A stretch of 64,000 nt of DNA from Paenibacillus sp. FSL H8-0048 (lineage in GTDB: Bacteria > Bacillota > Bacilli > Paenibacillales > Paenibacillaceae), in NCBI RefSeq assembly GCF_038002825.1, contig NZ_JBBODF010000001.1, positions 2,232,001 to 2,296,000 of the forward strand, in the 5' to 3' direction. Below, piece after piece: positions 8,752 through 17,122 of the stretch. Position 1 is the stretch's first letter; every line of letters begins with the position of its first letter. The position numbers and the translations under genes were made by a program. The notes below the pieces were generated by a model. That model was not told where the DNA came from and did not search any database. It saw only the letters and a list, made by a program, of their open reading frames with translations.

Positions 8752-9108
8752 TTGAGAAAGACACTTTTCCTATTGATACCGTTGTTGTTATTATTGGTCC
8801 TTGAATTCTCCAGCACTAATAAACGCAATCCGAATATTTATCTTATTCGAAACAATTATGTGGGATGGGTGCAGATTATTTATAATCAAGAGGGGTTTAA
8901 CGCTATCGAAAAGGATAACGGAAAATATATTTTTACCATTCCTGAGTCTGGAGTATTAAAAACTTCCACTCCCGATGTTGAATATGGCGAGTCGGTTAGT
9001 AATTCCGGTAAAATCGAGGGGCCTACGGTGCAGCGCTTTTTTGTAGGAACAGAAGCTGAGCTTCAAAATCATACTGCTCCTGACTATCCTGTTGAATTAA
9101 TGAAATGA
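8752..9108 (+). CDS. small exported protein, DUF6843-like
   Basis: A 118-residue protein with an N-terminal hydrophobic export segment (LFLLIPLLLLLVLEFSS), then a compact domain beginning IYLIRNNYVGWVQIIY. The pattern 'yliP..yvGwv.v.Y......l......Y...IPe.Gvl.Ts' is one I associate with DUF6843 proteins, with moderate certainty. The start is TTG 8752, supported by GGAGGT seven bases upstream; no other start fits. It is convergent with the phosphotransferase gene only two bases beyond its stop, and no terminator is visible between them. Confidence 0.55.
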   Translation: MRKTLFLLIPLLLLLVLEFSSTNKRNPNIYLIRNNYVGWVQIIYNQEGFNAIEKDNGKYIFTIPESGVLKTSTPDVEYGESVSNSGKIEGPTVQRFFVGTEAELQNHTAPDYPVELMK

Positions 9109-9110
9109 GT

Positions 9111-10151
9111 TTAATCCGCTTGAATACTTAGATGAAGTGTACCGTTGTTATGCTCATTAAGCAGCTTTGAGAAAAGTTGGCTAGAGTAATCTATTTTACG
9201 TTCAGGAAATTCACCGGTAAGTACAATTTTCAACATCTGAAGCAGACGCTTGCCCGTCAGTTCCGTAGGCCCGGAAGACCATTGTCTGATACTGGGATAC
9301 AAATAGATCAGGCCGCTGTAACGAAAGGCTGCCCTCAATCTTTCGTAAAAATCAGCAAAGCTAAGAGCTACACCGTTTGAGATGAGTTCCTTGTAATACA
9401 TTCGAGAATCCTCCTGGTTGAAATAACTGACCAGATCGATATAAAAAGGGGCATAATGACACCACCCGAAATCAATGATATACGGCTCTCCATTATATTC
9501 ACGGACATGTGAACCATCTGCTGGCTGCAAATCACCATGCGTAAGGGTTAGGCTCTCCTTCTCTCTGTATAAGGCCGCCATATCACGCGCAAAAATGCTG
9601 GCTTTCTCACGCAGTAATGGCAGATAAGCGCCAAATTCCCGGCTAAAATCCGGGTTTTGTACAGTGAGCGCTTCAAAGTGATCCACAGACAATGTCGTAA
9701 TCACATAATCCTCCCAATACTTACGGTCAGCGTGGGGAAGCCAAGACATCTCAGAACCTCTACGCAAATTACGGGCATGGATTCTGGCCAGTGCCTCTGC
9801 AACCCTCGGTGTCCAATTTGGACCCAGCGGAGCCATCTTGATTCTCCCCAAATCCTCCATCGCCATCCACTTAGGCTCATCTGTCCGAGTGTCCGCAGAA
9901 AAGGCTGCTGGCGTGTTCCGGTGTCCCTGGTCAGTTAACCGTTTCATAGCCATTCTCTCTTTCAGGGCCGCTTCCTTAAAAATCATACTTTCCCTTTGAC
10001 CATTTTCATAAATAATTCCTATGCGGCGCACTTCCGCACCGGACCATCCGCGTTCGTCTTCTGTCATAGATCCTAGCTCCAAATGCCGGACCTTTCCCTG
10101 CTGAAGCATATCTGCTAAACCTTGCGCAGCAATAAGCATGTGAGATTCCAC
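9111..10151 (-). CDS. aminoglycoside-phosphotransferase-fold kinase
   Basis: A 346-residue protein of the APH/choline-kinase-like family. The Brenner catalytic motif reads LTHGDLQPAD, and the metal-binding motif is YIIDFGW. In most members the residue five after the catalytic Asp is Asn, which binds metal and phosphate; here that position is Asp, a notable change. The N-terminal lobe contains MIFKEAALKERMAMKRL, with the ATP-contacting Lys and Glu. The start is GTG 10151, with AGGTGA six bases upstream. The substrate could be an antibiotic, a sugar or a small metabolite and cannot be read from the sequence. Confidence 0.72.
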   Translation of the reverse strand: MESHMLIAAQGLADMLQQGKVRHLELGSMTEDERGWSGAEVRRIGIIYENGQRESMIFKEAALKERMAMKRLTDQGHRNTPAAFSADTRTDEPKWMAMEDLGRIKMAPLGPNWTPRVAEALARIHARNLRRGSEMSWLPHADRKYWEDYVITTLSVDHFEALTVQNPDFSREFGAYLPLLREKASIFARDMAALYREKESLTLTHGDLQPADGSHVREYNGEPYIIDFGWCHYAPFYIDLVSYFNQEDSRMYYKELISNGVALSFADFYERLRAAFRYSGLIYLYPSIRQWSSGPTELTGKRLLQMLKIVLTGEFPERKIDYSSQLFSKLLNEHNNGTLHLSIQAD

Positions 10152-10185
10152 TTTAATTCACCTGCCAATCTAATTAATACGCGAA

Positions 10186-10671
10186 TTATTTAAGCAGTTC
10201 ACTCAAACTCTCAGGATTAAATACCCACTCCTTCCCCTCTGCATCAACCATAGTAATTTGCTCAGGCGGATTCTCCAGACTTTTTCCCCTCACTACAAGC
10301 TGCCCTTCCCCTTCGATTTCGTACTTTCTGATATACACTCCTGAACCGATATCTTCAAAAGCATACTGGTCAAAGTCCTTCCAATGCAGTGAGGCTGCTT
10401 TTTCAGACAAGCTCTTTAATTCATTTATTGGAATATTTCCGCTTACGCTTACTTCGGAGCCATAAGTCTCTTTCCAATGCTCAAGCCACTGTGAATACTC
10501 CATCCCATTGATCTCTTCCAGTGTCTTCCCTTCAATCGAATACTCGCCGGCGGCGGTCTGCTCATCAGTCTGTTTCCCAGCGGTGTTCGGATTATCGCTA
10601 CAGCCAACCATGGCTAGCAGCACGAGACCTAGAATAAGGGATACAACTGCATATGAAGTTAGTTTTCTCAT
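10186..10671 (-). CDS. predicted lipoprotein, unknown function
   Basis: A 161-residue protein with a type II signal peptide ending in the lipobox LAMVGC, so it should be attached to the outer face of the membrane. The mature part is acidic, begins with a flexible Asp/Asn/Thr linker, and ends with a small beta-rich domain (GVYIRKYEIEGEGQLVVRG). The ribosome site is weak. It lies divergent from the pectinacetylesterase-like gene and upstream of the phosphotransferase, with a 34-base gap to it, so the two may be cotranscribed. No family was recognised. Confidence 0.6.
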   Translation of the reverse strand: MRKLTSYAVVSLILGLVLLAMVGCSDNPNTAGKQTDEQTAAGEYSIEGKTLEEINGMEYSQWLEHWKETYGSEVSVSGNIPINELKSLSEKAASLHWKDFDQYAFEDIGSGVYIRKYEIEGEGQLVVRGKSLENPPEQITMVDAEGKEWVFNPESLSELLK

Positions 10672-10733
10672 GTAGATAATACTTTATTTGGGATGTTAAA
10701 CCAATGAACTTGTCGATCATTTAATTACACACC

Positions 10734-10762
10734 TTGTATAACCAATACACCTATTGTATACT
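10734..10762 (+). promoter_or_regulatory. sigma-A-like promoter for esterase/TetR unit
   Basis: TTGTAT at 10734-10739 and TATACT at 10757-10762 are separated by exactly 17 bases. They lie 20 bases before the start codon of the esterase gene. The spacer and -10 contain loosely dyadic TATTG/CAATA sequences that could hold the operator of the downstream TetR protein. Confidence 0.55.
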
Positions 10763-10782
10763 CCAATCAAAGGAGCGATGAC

Positions 10783-11973
10783 ATGCGAAAAATAAAGCGA
10801 ATCACGTTAATCACAGGGATAGGGTTACTGAGCCTGATTGGGATTGCTGTTCTTGCGGTCAACGCTTTTGTAATCCAAAGACCGGTCACTACAACCCCTG
10901 TCATCGCAGAAGCGAAGCCATACGAGTGGAATAAGGTGAAGCTGGGCGGGAATACCGTTTCCAGTGATGGATCGGAGTATTTCATCTGGACGAAGAGCGG
11001 TGAGAGCAACAACTGGATCATCTTCTTTTCCGGCGGCGGGGTCAGCTGGGATGCCCGGAGCGCTGCCCACCCCATTAAACTTATGAACTTTATTAAAGGC
11101 GGAGATACAGGCAACTATTTCGCTGACATTCCGTTCTATATGCTGACTTTGCTGGGTGGGATGATGGATACGGACAACCCGGATAATCCTTTTCACGGCT
11201 GGAATGTGGTCTACCTCCCTTATTCCACAGGTGACTTCCACATTGGTAACCGCACTGTTACGTATCCACGGGAGGACGGCAGCACCTTCACCATGCGGTA
11301 TAACGGGCGTACTAATGTGAGAAGCAGCCTTGACTGGATCTATGCGAACGTGGCTAAGCCCGATAAGCTGCTGATTGCAGGAGAGAGCGCCGGCGGATTC
11401 GGGTCAGCCTTCTGGGCGCCCGAGATTGCTTCACATTACCGGGATTCTGAGATCTTTCAGTATGCGGACAGCTCCTTCCTGAAGTCAGACAAGTGGCCGA
11501 ATGTGATGAAGCAGGAATGGAACTCGGATTTCGTTAAAAGCTTCGGATACGAGCCGGAGGCAGATATCATCGGGGCTGCTTTTCGGGCGAATGGCCGGCT
11601 GCTGCCAGCAGGTACAGTGCTTTTACAAGCCTACTCGGTATATGATGAGATTCTGATTCACTTCCAGAACAAGATTAACGACTACAGTGGTCCACGGGAC
11701 CAGAAGCTTATTAAAGCGTGGTCAGAGGAAATGCGGCAGTCGGTAGCTGCTCTAGCTGCAACGGTCCCTGATTATTATTACTATCTGACGGATTACGGGC
11801 TGAATGCCGAGAACGGGACGACCCCGCACACTTTTTCCACCCGGGAGACCTTTTATCAGGCGGAGCAGGATGGTGTGAAGCTGGTGAAGTGGCTGGGGGA
11901 TGCGGTCAATCAGCAGAAGCGCTATTCGGTAGGCAGTGAGTTTTTGGAGGCTCCGGCAACCGCTCAGGAGTAG
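10783..11973 (+). CDS. pectinacetylesterase/NOTUM-like hydrolase
   Basis: A 396-residue alpha/beta hydrolase of the pectinacetylesterase family. An N-terminal membrane anchor or signal occupies residues 8-30. The oxyanion segment is WIIFFSGGGVSWD (about 78-90), and the nucleophile elbow AGESAGGFG places Ser at about residue 202. The family removes acetyl or acyl groups from polysaccharides or proteins; the true substrate here is unknown. The start ATG has AAAGGAG seven bases upstream and the promoter at 10734-10762. The TetR gene follows 43 bases after the stop on the same strand, so it is likely an autoregulated unit. Confidence 0.78.
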   Translation: MRKIKRITLITGIGLLSLIGIAVLAVNAFVIQRPVTTTPVIAEAKPYEWNKVKLGGNTVSSDGSEYFIWTKSGESNNWIIFFSGGGVSWDARSAAHPIKLMNFIKGGDTGNYFADIPFYMLTLLGGMMDTDNPDNPFHGWNVVYLPYSTGDFHIGNRTVTYPREDGSTFTMRYNGRTNVRSSLDWIYANVAKPDKLLIAGESAGGFGSAFWAPEIASHYRDSEIFQYADSSFLKSDKWPNVMKQEWNSDFVKSFGYEPEADIIGAAFRANGRLLPAGTVLLQAYSVYDEILIHFQNKINDYSGPRDQKLIKAWSEEMRQSVAALAATVPDYYYYLTDYGLNAENGTTPHTFSTRETFYQAEQDGVKLVKWLGDAVNQQKRYSVGSEFLEAPATAQE

Positions 11974-12016
11974 GTCCAGCCGCAATATTTTAGCAGGAAG
12001 ACAGGAGAGAGAATCA

Positions 12017-12634
12017 TTGAATTTACGTGAAAAGCAAATGCAAATGACTAAAGAGCTCATTAAGGAGGCCGCGCTGGGCCTATTCTGTGCTCAGGGGATC
12101 GAACGCACGGATATGACACAGATCGCCGGACAAGCCGGTGTCTCCCGCCGCACACTGTACCTCCATTATAAGGATAAGGAAGATTTAGCTGCCGAGCTCT
12201 ATGTGGATAATCTGGAGCGGATGTTTGGCCGGCTGTTGTTTGATTTTGATTTTGCCCGGCCTGTTCAATCCCTGGAGAAGATACTGGATCAATATCTGGC
12301 GCTTAGAGAGCATGAAGAGGCGTTGATCTATTATGATGCTCTTTTTGGAGTGTATTACAGCACCCTGTCCAAGAATCCGGCGGAGTTGCCTGATTTCAAG
12401 CGAGCTATGGAGGTCTGGTATTCCCGGTACATAAACCTTGAGACCGCAGCGGTGGCTCCTGAGCATCAAAAAAAGTGGCTGGATCTTCTGCAGAAGTCGA
12501 CCCACCTGTATTTCATGTATTTACAAAAAGCTGTTATTCTGTCCCATCAGCGGGGCGGTGCCGTTACGGAGGAAGACCGGGCAGCGGACCGGCAATTCAA
12601 GGATTTCATTATGGCTGGGGTGCGGGGAGCCTGA
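12017..12634 (+). CDS. TetR/AcrR-family transcriptional regulator
   Basis: A 205-residue regulator with a classic N-terminal TetR helix-turn-helix: LFCAQGIERTDMTQIAGQAG followed by VSRRTLYLHYKDKEDLAAEL. The helical C-terminal ligand domain shows no specific signature. I place the start at TTG 12017 because AGGAG lies nine bases upstream; the frame is open further but overlaps the esterase gene without a ribosome site. It most likely represses the esterase operon in response to a small ligand. Confidence 0.8.
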   Translation: MNLREKQMQMTKELIKEAALGLFCAQGIERTDMTQIAGQAGVSRRTLYLHYKDKEDLAAELYVDNLERMFGRLLFDFDFARPVQSLEKILDQYLALREHEEALIYYDALFGVYYSTLSKNPAELPDFKRAMEVWYSRYINLETAAVAPEHQKKWLDLLQKSTHLYFMYLQKAVILSHQRGGAVTEEDRAADRQFKDFIMAGVRGA

Positions 12635-12643
12635 CGTCCATCG

Positions 12644-13069
12644 TTACTCTTTGGATAATATCATAAACCACATGGAGGCCCACAGGAGTAACTGAATGAC
12701 CGAATAGACAACGGGAAAGAACCACATTAATTCCAAATAACCCTGTTCAAAATGAAATACAATAAATGCAGATTCGCTAGGCTCAGCGCCTGCAGCCTCT
12801 TTTAATTTAAACAGAATAGCAACACTGGGAAGTAGACTGATCAGGAACCAAATCAGATTGTACCTGAGCTTCTTTATTTTCAACGACCGGATACAAGTTG
12901 CGTAGAGCAGGAATACAGGAGCACAATAGGTCAATACCATTTCCATTCCCTCTACTTCCTGCCACTCCTCCGTTTTTATTCTCAAAAAGGTGATTATCCC
13001 TAAATGTAAGATAACAACCAATGCAACCTGTGCTATTGCTTTCATCCTAAGATACATCTTCTCGCTCAA
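12644..13069 (-). CDS. four-helix membrane protein, paralog family member 3
   Basis: A 141-residue protein with four predicted membrane segments and the same pattern as the pair at 6976-7834: 'FLRIKTEEW' near residue 30, YATCIRSLKIKKLRYNLIWF at about 55-75, and a polar loop before the last helix. It ends cleanly (MWFMILSKE), which gives a useful reference for where member 2 should stop. The start is TTG 13069, with GGAGGA six bases upstream. It lies only nine bases from the convergent TetR gene. Function is unknown. Confidence 0.6.
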   Translation of the reverse strand: MSEKMYLRMKAIAQVALVVILHLGIITFLRIKTEEWQEVEGMEMVLTYCAPVFLLYATCIRSLKIKKLRYNLIWFLISLLPSVAILFKLKEAAGAEPSESAFIVFHFEQGYLELMWFFPVVYSVIQLLLWASMWFMILSKE

Positions 13070-13237
13070 TGGATCTCCTCCGCGATTATGAATTCTTCGT
13101 TTTGAAAATTTTCCCTTCCTACCAAATTATCGGTTCCTCTTCATCATTTATGTATATTGCGGCATGCCGAAAAGCCGTTTTCTCCCCCCTTGATCCGGGC
13201 AAAAAAACGGCTTAGGCAGAATCAGGCCTGCCAACCT

Positions 13238-13798
13238 TTAACTGAGCTGCATACTTGTAAGACAGGTATCGTCACTCTCAAACGTGGAGATCTCGGACGT
13301 AGCCTCTTTGCCCTCATGAGTAATGGTCAGCTTGTAGTTCTGATCACGCGGCAGCCATAGGTCGATGAAGCCGTTCGGCTGGGATTTGACGGTCTGGTTC
13401 ATGATCTCCTTACCGTCCGCGTCTTCGACCGTTACCCCAAAGGATTGGCCAACCATCTCTCCCTGGCAGCCGGTCAGGCTGTGGGTGGCACAGGGATGCG
13501 TCTTGTCCAGATAAGGAGCGACCGATAAGAAAAATTCATCCTCCGGCAGCCCATAGACTGCTTCGTTAGAACCGCCGTTGTCCACGATCAGCTGGGTCGA
13601 GGTAATCGAAGCGGACTCCGCCGTTAAGGTGCGTGAGCTGAAGTCAGCGACCATTTGCTTGATGTCCTGACTGGCAGACTGGCCGCTGCCCGGAGTCGTG
13701 GCAACCTCCGTTGTCTTCGTTCCCCCGCTTCCCGTGTACAGGTAGATTCCCAGCGCTGCAATAACTGCACAGGCAGCCGCTACTATTTTATTGTTCAT
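13238..13798 (-). CDS. cueP: CueP-family copper-binding protein
   Basis: A 186-residue exported protein. An N-terminal hydrophobic signal or anchor (about 5-22) precedes a Ser/Thr linker and the CueP domain. The diagnostic segment is HPCATHSLTGCQGE (Cys103 and Cys111) with a third Cys in DDTCL (Cys179), the three cysteines known as copper ligands in Salmonella CueP. The role in the Gram-positive relative is inferred to be extracytoplasmic copper binding. It lies 30 bases downstream of the antiporter gene on the same strand, so it is probably cotranscribed. GGAGCT lies 11 bases before the ATG. Confidence 0.85.
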   Translation of the reverse strand: MNNKIVAAACAVIAALGIYLYTGSGGTKTTEVATTPGSGQSASQDIKQMVADFSSRTLTAESASITSTQLIVDNGGSNEAVYGLPEDEFFLSVAPYLDKTHPCATHSLTGCQGEMVGQSFGVTVEDADGKEIMNQTVKSQPNGFIDLWLPRDQNYKLTITHEGKEATSEISTFESDDTCLTSMQLS

Positions 13799-13828
13799 AC
13801 TATAGATTCAGCTCCTTGTAGATGGCAT

Positions 13829-15823
13829 TCAGCCCATTTCTTCCCGCAGATCATGCTCCATGAACAGAATATCACGTTTCATTTCCTTCATGCTAGCTCT
13901 GGAGATCCGTCCGGCCTCGAACATCAGCTGAATGTTGTCACGCTCCAGCTGAATCCCCGCGCGGGACAGCTCGTGCAGCGACTCTTCGAACTCCCGCTTC
14001 GTAGCAGAGATAGACTCCTGACGGGTCAGTCTGAGCCGCCCCCGCTCATAACGAAGAATCAGGGAGCTGATTACTTCAGGCTCCATCTCCCCCGTATTCT
14101 GCAGCTCTCTCAGCTGTTCAAGCACGTAAGCGAAAATCCCGGACTGCAGCCGGTTCGATTCCTCACGCCGCTCCTGCGCGTTTAAGCGGACCTGCTGGAT
14201 GACACCTGTGATTTCTTCCCAGCTTTTGAATGGAATCAGGTCATTCTTGTATTGCGGATCACGGGTGTATACGAACAACTGCCGATTCAGCCTGTTCAGA
14301 TAGCGGTAGGCCGTGTACGGGTTCACCTCGTGCTGCTTGAGCGCCTGCATGATGTATTCCCGCTGCCACTTGAGCGCTGTCACCCCAAGCTTCCGTTCCA
14401 TTTCCTCAGCGTCATCATTCTTCTTCAGCAGGCGGATTCTGGCATTGTAGGTGCCGGTCAAATGATTCAAAGCCATCCGGGACTGGGACTGATCTGTCGC
14501 CTGCTCTTGCAATCCGGCAACTACGTTGCGCAGAATTTCGATTTTGGCCTCGGCCTCCTCAGCATTATGCTCCGCTTCATGAGCTGAGCCAAGCAGCAGC
14601 GGCAGCAGAAAGTTAGACGCCAGCAGGGTCCACAGAATGACACCCGCCGCCAGGAAAATAATCAGGTCTCGCGCGGGAAAGTAAGAGCCGTCATCCAGGA
14701 AAAACGGCAGTGACATCGTACTCGCCAGGGTAATCGTACCTCGAACCCCCGACAACGTGAGAATGAGCGCCTTTTTGAATTCCAGCTTCCAGGGTCCGCG
14801 CGGCTCCTCGCCTTCGGGAATATCCATGACCAGCATCCAGATCAGCCTCAGACCGAGGACAGCAGCGGTTAATAGCAAGGTATACAGGATAACCTGGACA
14901 TTGCCTATATCCGGATTGTTCCAGACCGTCTTAATAATCTCCGGCAGTTGGGTACCGAGGAGCAGGAACACCAGACCGTTCAGGACAAAGATAATGACCG
15001 CCCAGGTACTTTTGGACACGACGCTCAGCTTGGCTACCTCAGGATTCATCTGCTTGTAGCTGAAGGAATGGGCGATCCCTGCACTGACCACTGCCAGAAT
15101 GCCATTAACCCCGAGCTCCTCAGCAGCCATAAAAATAGCAAACGGCGTCAGGATCTCAATCAGCATATGTAACGTGACATTCTCCATCCCCAGCCTGCGC
15201 AGCCAGCGGACGATCCCGTATTTAATGAGCGTGAGCACAAGGCCCAGCACCACACCGCCAAGCGAAATGGAGATAAAGCTCAGACTGGCCGTTTTGAAAG
15301 AGAAGGCACCTGTAACCATAGCCGCGACTGCAAATTGAAAGGATACCAGACCCGATGCGTCGTTAATCAACGATTCTCCTTCGAGAATTTGCATCGTCTG
15401 ATGGGGAATTTTCACTTTTTGCTCCAGTGCGCCCACAGCAATCGCATCCGTAGGAGCCAGTGCCGCCGCCAGCGCGAACGCAGCCGCCAGAGGCAATACC
15501 GGCAGCAGCCAGTGCAGGAAATATCCCAGCACCCCTACCGTTAGAAAAACCAGCCCCAGTGCCAGCAGCAATATCGGCTTTTTCAGCTTCCATAAGGCCA
15601 CTTTATCGGCAAGCCTGCCGTCATTGAACAGCAAGGGGGCAATGAATAATAACAGGAACAGCTCCGGGTTCAGCTCCAGCTCGAAATGCAGGGGCAGCCA
15701 GGTCAAGGCCATGCCCAGTGCAATCTGAATAATCGGCACGGAGAGCGAGGGGATGAAGCGGTTCACCAGATTAGACAGCGACACGGCTGCCAGCATCAAC
15801 AAAATATACTCAAATAATTCCAA
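13829..15823 (-). CDS. CPA1-family Na+(K+)/H+ antiporter
   Basis: A large monovalent cation/proton antiporter, about 664 residues. The membrane half has roughly 12 segments (residues 1-410) and contains the CPA1 core ALAPTDAIAVGALEQKVKIP and EGESLINDASGLVSFQFAVA, whose Asp residues carry the ion. A cytoplasmic, coiled-coil-prone C-terminus of ~250 residues follows and probably regulates activity. I choose TTG 15823 as start (MELFEYILL) because GGAGGT lies eight bases upstream; the frame is also open from 15847, but that start would precede its own ribosome site. Expected role: pH and sodium homeostasis. Confidence 0.85.
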   Translation of the reverse strand: MELFEYILLMLAAVSLSNLVNRFIPSLSVPIIQIALGMALTWLPLHFELELNPELFLLLFIAPLLFNDGRLADKVALWKLKKPILLLALGLVFLTVGVLGYFLHWLLPVLPLAAAFALAAALAPTDAIAVGALEQKVKIPHQTMQILEGESLINDASGLVSFQFAVAAMVTGAFSFKTASLSFISISLGGVVLGLVLTLIKYGIVRWLRRLGMENVTLHMLIEILTPFAIFMAAEELGVNGILAVVSAGIAHSFSYKQMNPEVAKLSVVSKSTWAVIIFVLNGLVFLLLGTQLPEIIKTVWNNPDIGNVQVILYTLLLTAAVLGLRLIWMLVMDIPEGEEPRGPWKLEFKKALILTLSGVRGTITLASTMSLPFFLDDGSYFPARDLIIFLAAGVILWTLLASNFLLPLLLGSAHEAEHNAEEAEAKIEILRNVVAGLQEQATDQSQSRMALNHLTGTYNARIRLLKKNDDAEEMERKLGVTALKWQREYIMQALKQHEVNPYTAYRYLNRLNRQLFVYTRDPQYKNDLIPFKSWEEITGVIQQVRLNAQERREESNRLQSGIFAYVLEQLRELQNTGEMEPEVISSLILRYERGRLRLTRQESISATKREFEESLHELSRAGIQLERDNIQLMFEAGRISRASMKEMKRDILFMEHDLREEMG

Positions 15824-15978
15824 TCGCACAAACCTCCATCTCTGCACTTGCGTGTGCAGATACTAAATTACGTTATGTATGTAAACTCAGTATAAACGAT
15901 CTGGGAGGAAATATCCTTTTGGCGGCTGTTATAGATTACGAATAAACGGGTAATGTCCAGACATCGATAAACCATTTA

Positions 15979-16008
15979 TTGCCACCTGCGCAGGTGCCAG
16001 CGTATAAT
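15979..16008 (+). promoter_or_regulatory. sigma-A promoter with palindrome in spacer
   Basis: TTGCCA at 15979-15984 and TATAAT at 16003-16008 have an 18-base spacer. A perfect 14-base palindrome (CACCTGCGCAGGTG, 15983-15996) covers the -35 edge and the spacer, an ideal place for a repressor. Transcription would start near 16015, only a few bases before a terminator hairpin. Confidence 0.6.
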
Positions 16009-16019
16009 TAACTCAGACG

Positions 16020-16063
16020 AAGAGCGTCCCAAGCCATCGCTGGCAGAGGGGCGTTCTTTTTTT
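16020..16063 (+). terminator. leader terminator / possible attenuator
   Basis: A GC-rich stem (16020-16030 with 16048-16058, containing G-T pairs) with a 17-base loop is followed by seven T. It sits between the promoter at 15979 and the ATG at 16087, and no gene precedes it on this strand, so it terminates a ~45-base leader RNA. Confidence 0.65.
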
Positions 16064-16086
16064 GTCAATATGAAGGGGGAATACAT

Positions 16087-16752
16087 ATGGAGTTTGAAAA
16101 AGCGCATCAGCTGCTATTGGACCGGCATTTGTCAATCCGATCAGGGGAGCGCAGAGGCCGGCTGTCACGGGGACACCAGTATGCTGAGAAGCTGATGCTG
16201 CGCAATGTCTGGTGGCCGCTATTCGGCAACCTGGATGACCTGCACCCTGAATATGAAATCTATGACTGGAACCGTAAATCACAGTTTCTGGATGTCGCCT
16301 TTCTCCCCTCCTACGGGAAATTCGGTCTGGAATGTGACGGTTATCAGAGCCATGTAAAGGATATGGACCGGGAGAAATTCAGTTACTCGCTTAACCGTGA
16401 TACATTCTTGAGCGGAATGGGCTGGAGAATCATCCATTTCTCCTTCGATGATGTACAGAACCGCCCGGAAATCTGCAGGATGCTGCTGCAAATGGTCATT
16501 ACCCCTGCCTTGCTCCGTAACCCGTCCGGGCAGTCTCTCTTACCGCTGGAACGAGAGATCCTAAGACTATCCTGGAGTCAAAAGAAGGGCTTACGCCCCA
16601 AAGATGTGATGCTCCAATACGATGTGAGCTTTCGGACAGCGCGTAAACAGCTGCAGGAGTTGGTCCGTAAAGGCTTTATGCGCCCAGTGATCCAAAGCAC
16701 TTATGTATGTTATTACGAGCCGGTAGAAGGATTATCCGATTGGTTTCTGTAG
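16087..16752 (+). CDS. PD-(D/E)XK-like endonuclease-domain protein with C-terminal HTH
   Basis: A 221-residue protein. Residues ~55-130 resemble the DUF559/very-short-patch-repair fold: QFLDVAFLPS (Asp), GLECDGYQSH (Glu-x-Asp, metal ligands), and GWRIIHFSFDDV as the closing strand. Residues ~150-215 look like a winged helix with LRPKDVMLQYDVSFRTARKQ as the helix-turn-helix. The combination suggests a DNA-directed nuclease or a DNA-binding regulator built on a nuclease fold. AAGGGGGA lies six bases before the ATG. It is monocistronic behind a promoter and leader terminator. The function is not known. Confidence 0.65.
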   Translation: MEFEKAHQLLLDRHLSIRSGERRGRLSRGHQYAEKLMLRNVWWPLFGNLDDLHPEYEIYDWNRKSQFLDVAFLPSYGKFGLECDGYQSHVKDMDREKFSYSLNRDTFLSGMGWRIIHFSFDDVQNRPEICRMLLQMVITPALLRNPSGQSLLPLEREILRLSWSQKKGLRPKDVMLQYDVSFRTARKQLQELVRKGFMRPVIQSTYVCYYEPVEGLSDWFL

Positions 16753-17081
16753 TGATTGGGGTTATGGGGAGCTCGCCCGCTGAGGAGCAAAGTAGGTTTG
16801 TTAACTAGTTTAGAGTAGATTAGTTGGGTGAGCTGTGAGCTAGTGAGGGGTGGGGTGAGGTGAGGTGCGGATGCCGAAGGCAAACTGAAAGTGTTGCAGA
16901 AAGTGCAACTTAGCCATCCAGATACCAGAGTGTGCGGCAGAATTGTTGCAGGAAATGCAGGAAACTCAACGTTAAGTTACTTAAATGCAGAGTAATCCTG
17001 CTTTTTGTGCAACATTTGCCGATTGTAGTCTCTCAAGGAGAAGGTATGTTGCATTATGTGCAGGAATTGACCTCTAACAGG
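16753..17081 (+). repeat. repeat-rich noncoding gap with TTGCA dyads
   Basis: No convincing gene is present. The first 110 bases are strikingly G-rich (GAGGGGTGGGGTGAGGTGAG near 16842). Then four related motifs occur: GTTGCA-N5-TGCAAC (16893-16909), GTTGCAGGAAATGCAG (16945-16960), TGTGCAACA (17006-17014, inverted) and GTTGCATTATGTGCAG (17048-17063). The spacings of roughly 40-60 bases suggest a degenerate intergenic repeat family. Confidence 0.5.
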
Positions 17082-17122
17082 AAAAACCGCCCTCACCCTT
17101 ATAAAAGATCGGGCGAGGGCGG
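17082..17122 (-). terminator. Rho-independent terminator of HAD gene
   Basis: A perfect 8-bp GC stem (17087-17094 with 17115-17122) is followed on the minus strand by TTTTT. It lies 83 bases after the HAD stop codon. Confidence 0.8.

Noticed and set aside
13172..13213. Inverted repeat AAGCCGTTT/AAAACGGCTT after cueP
   Set aside because: It has a long loop and only a short T-run on the minus strand, so it was not listed as a terminator, although it may end the antiporter/cueP transcript.
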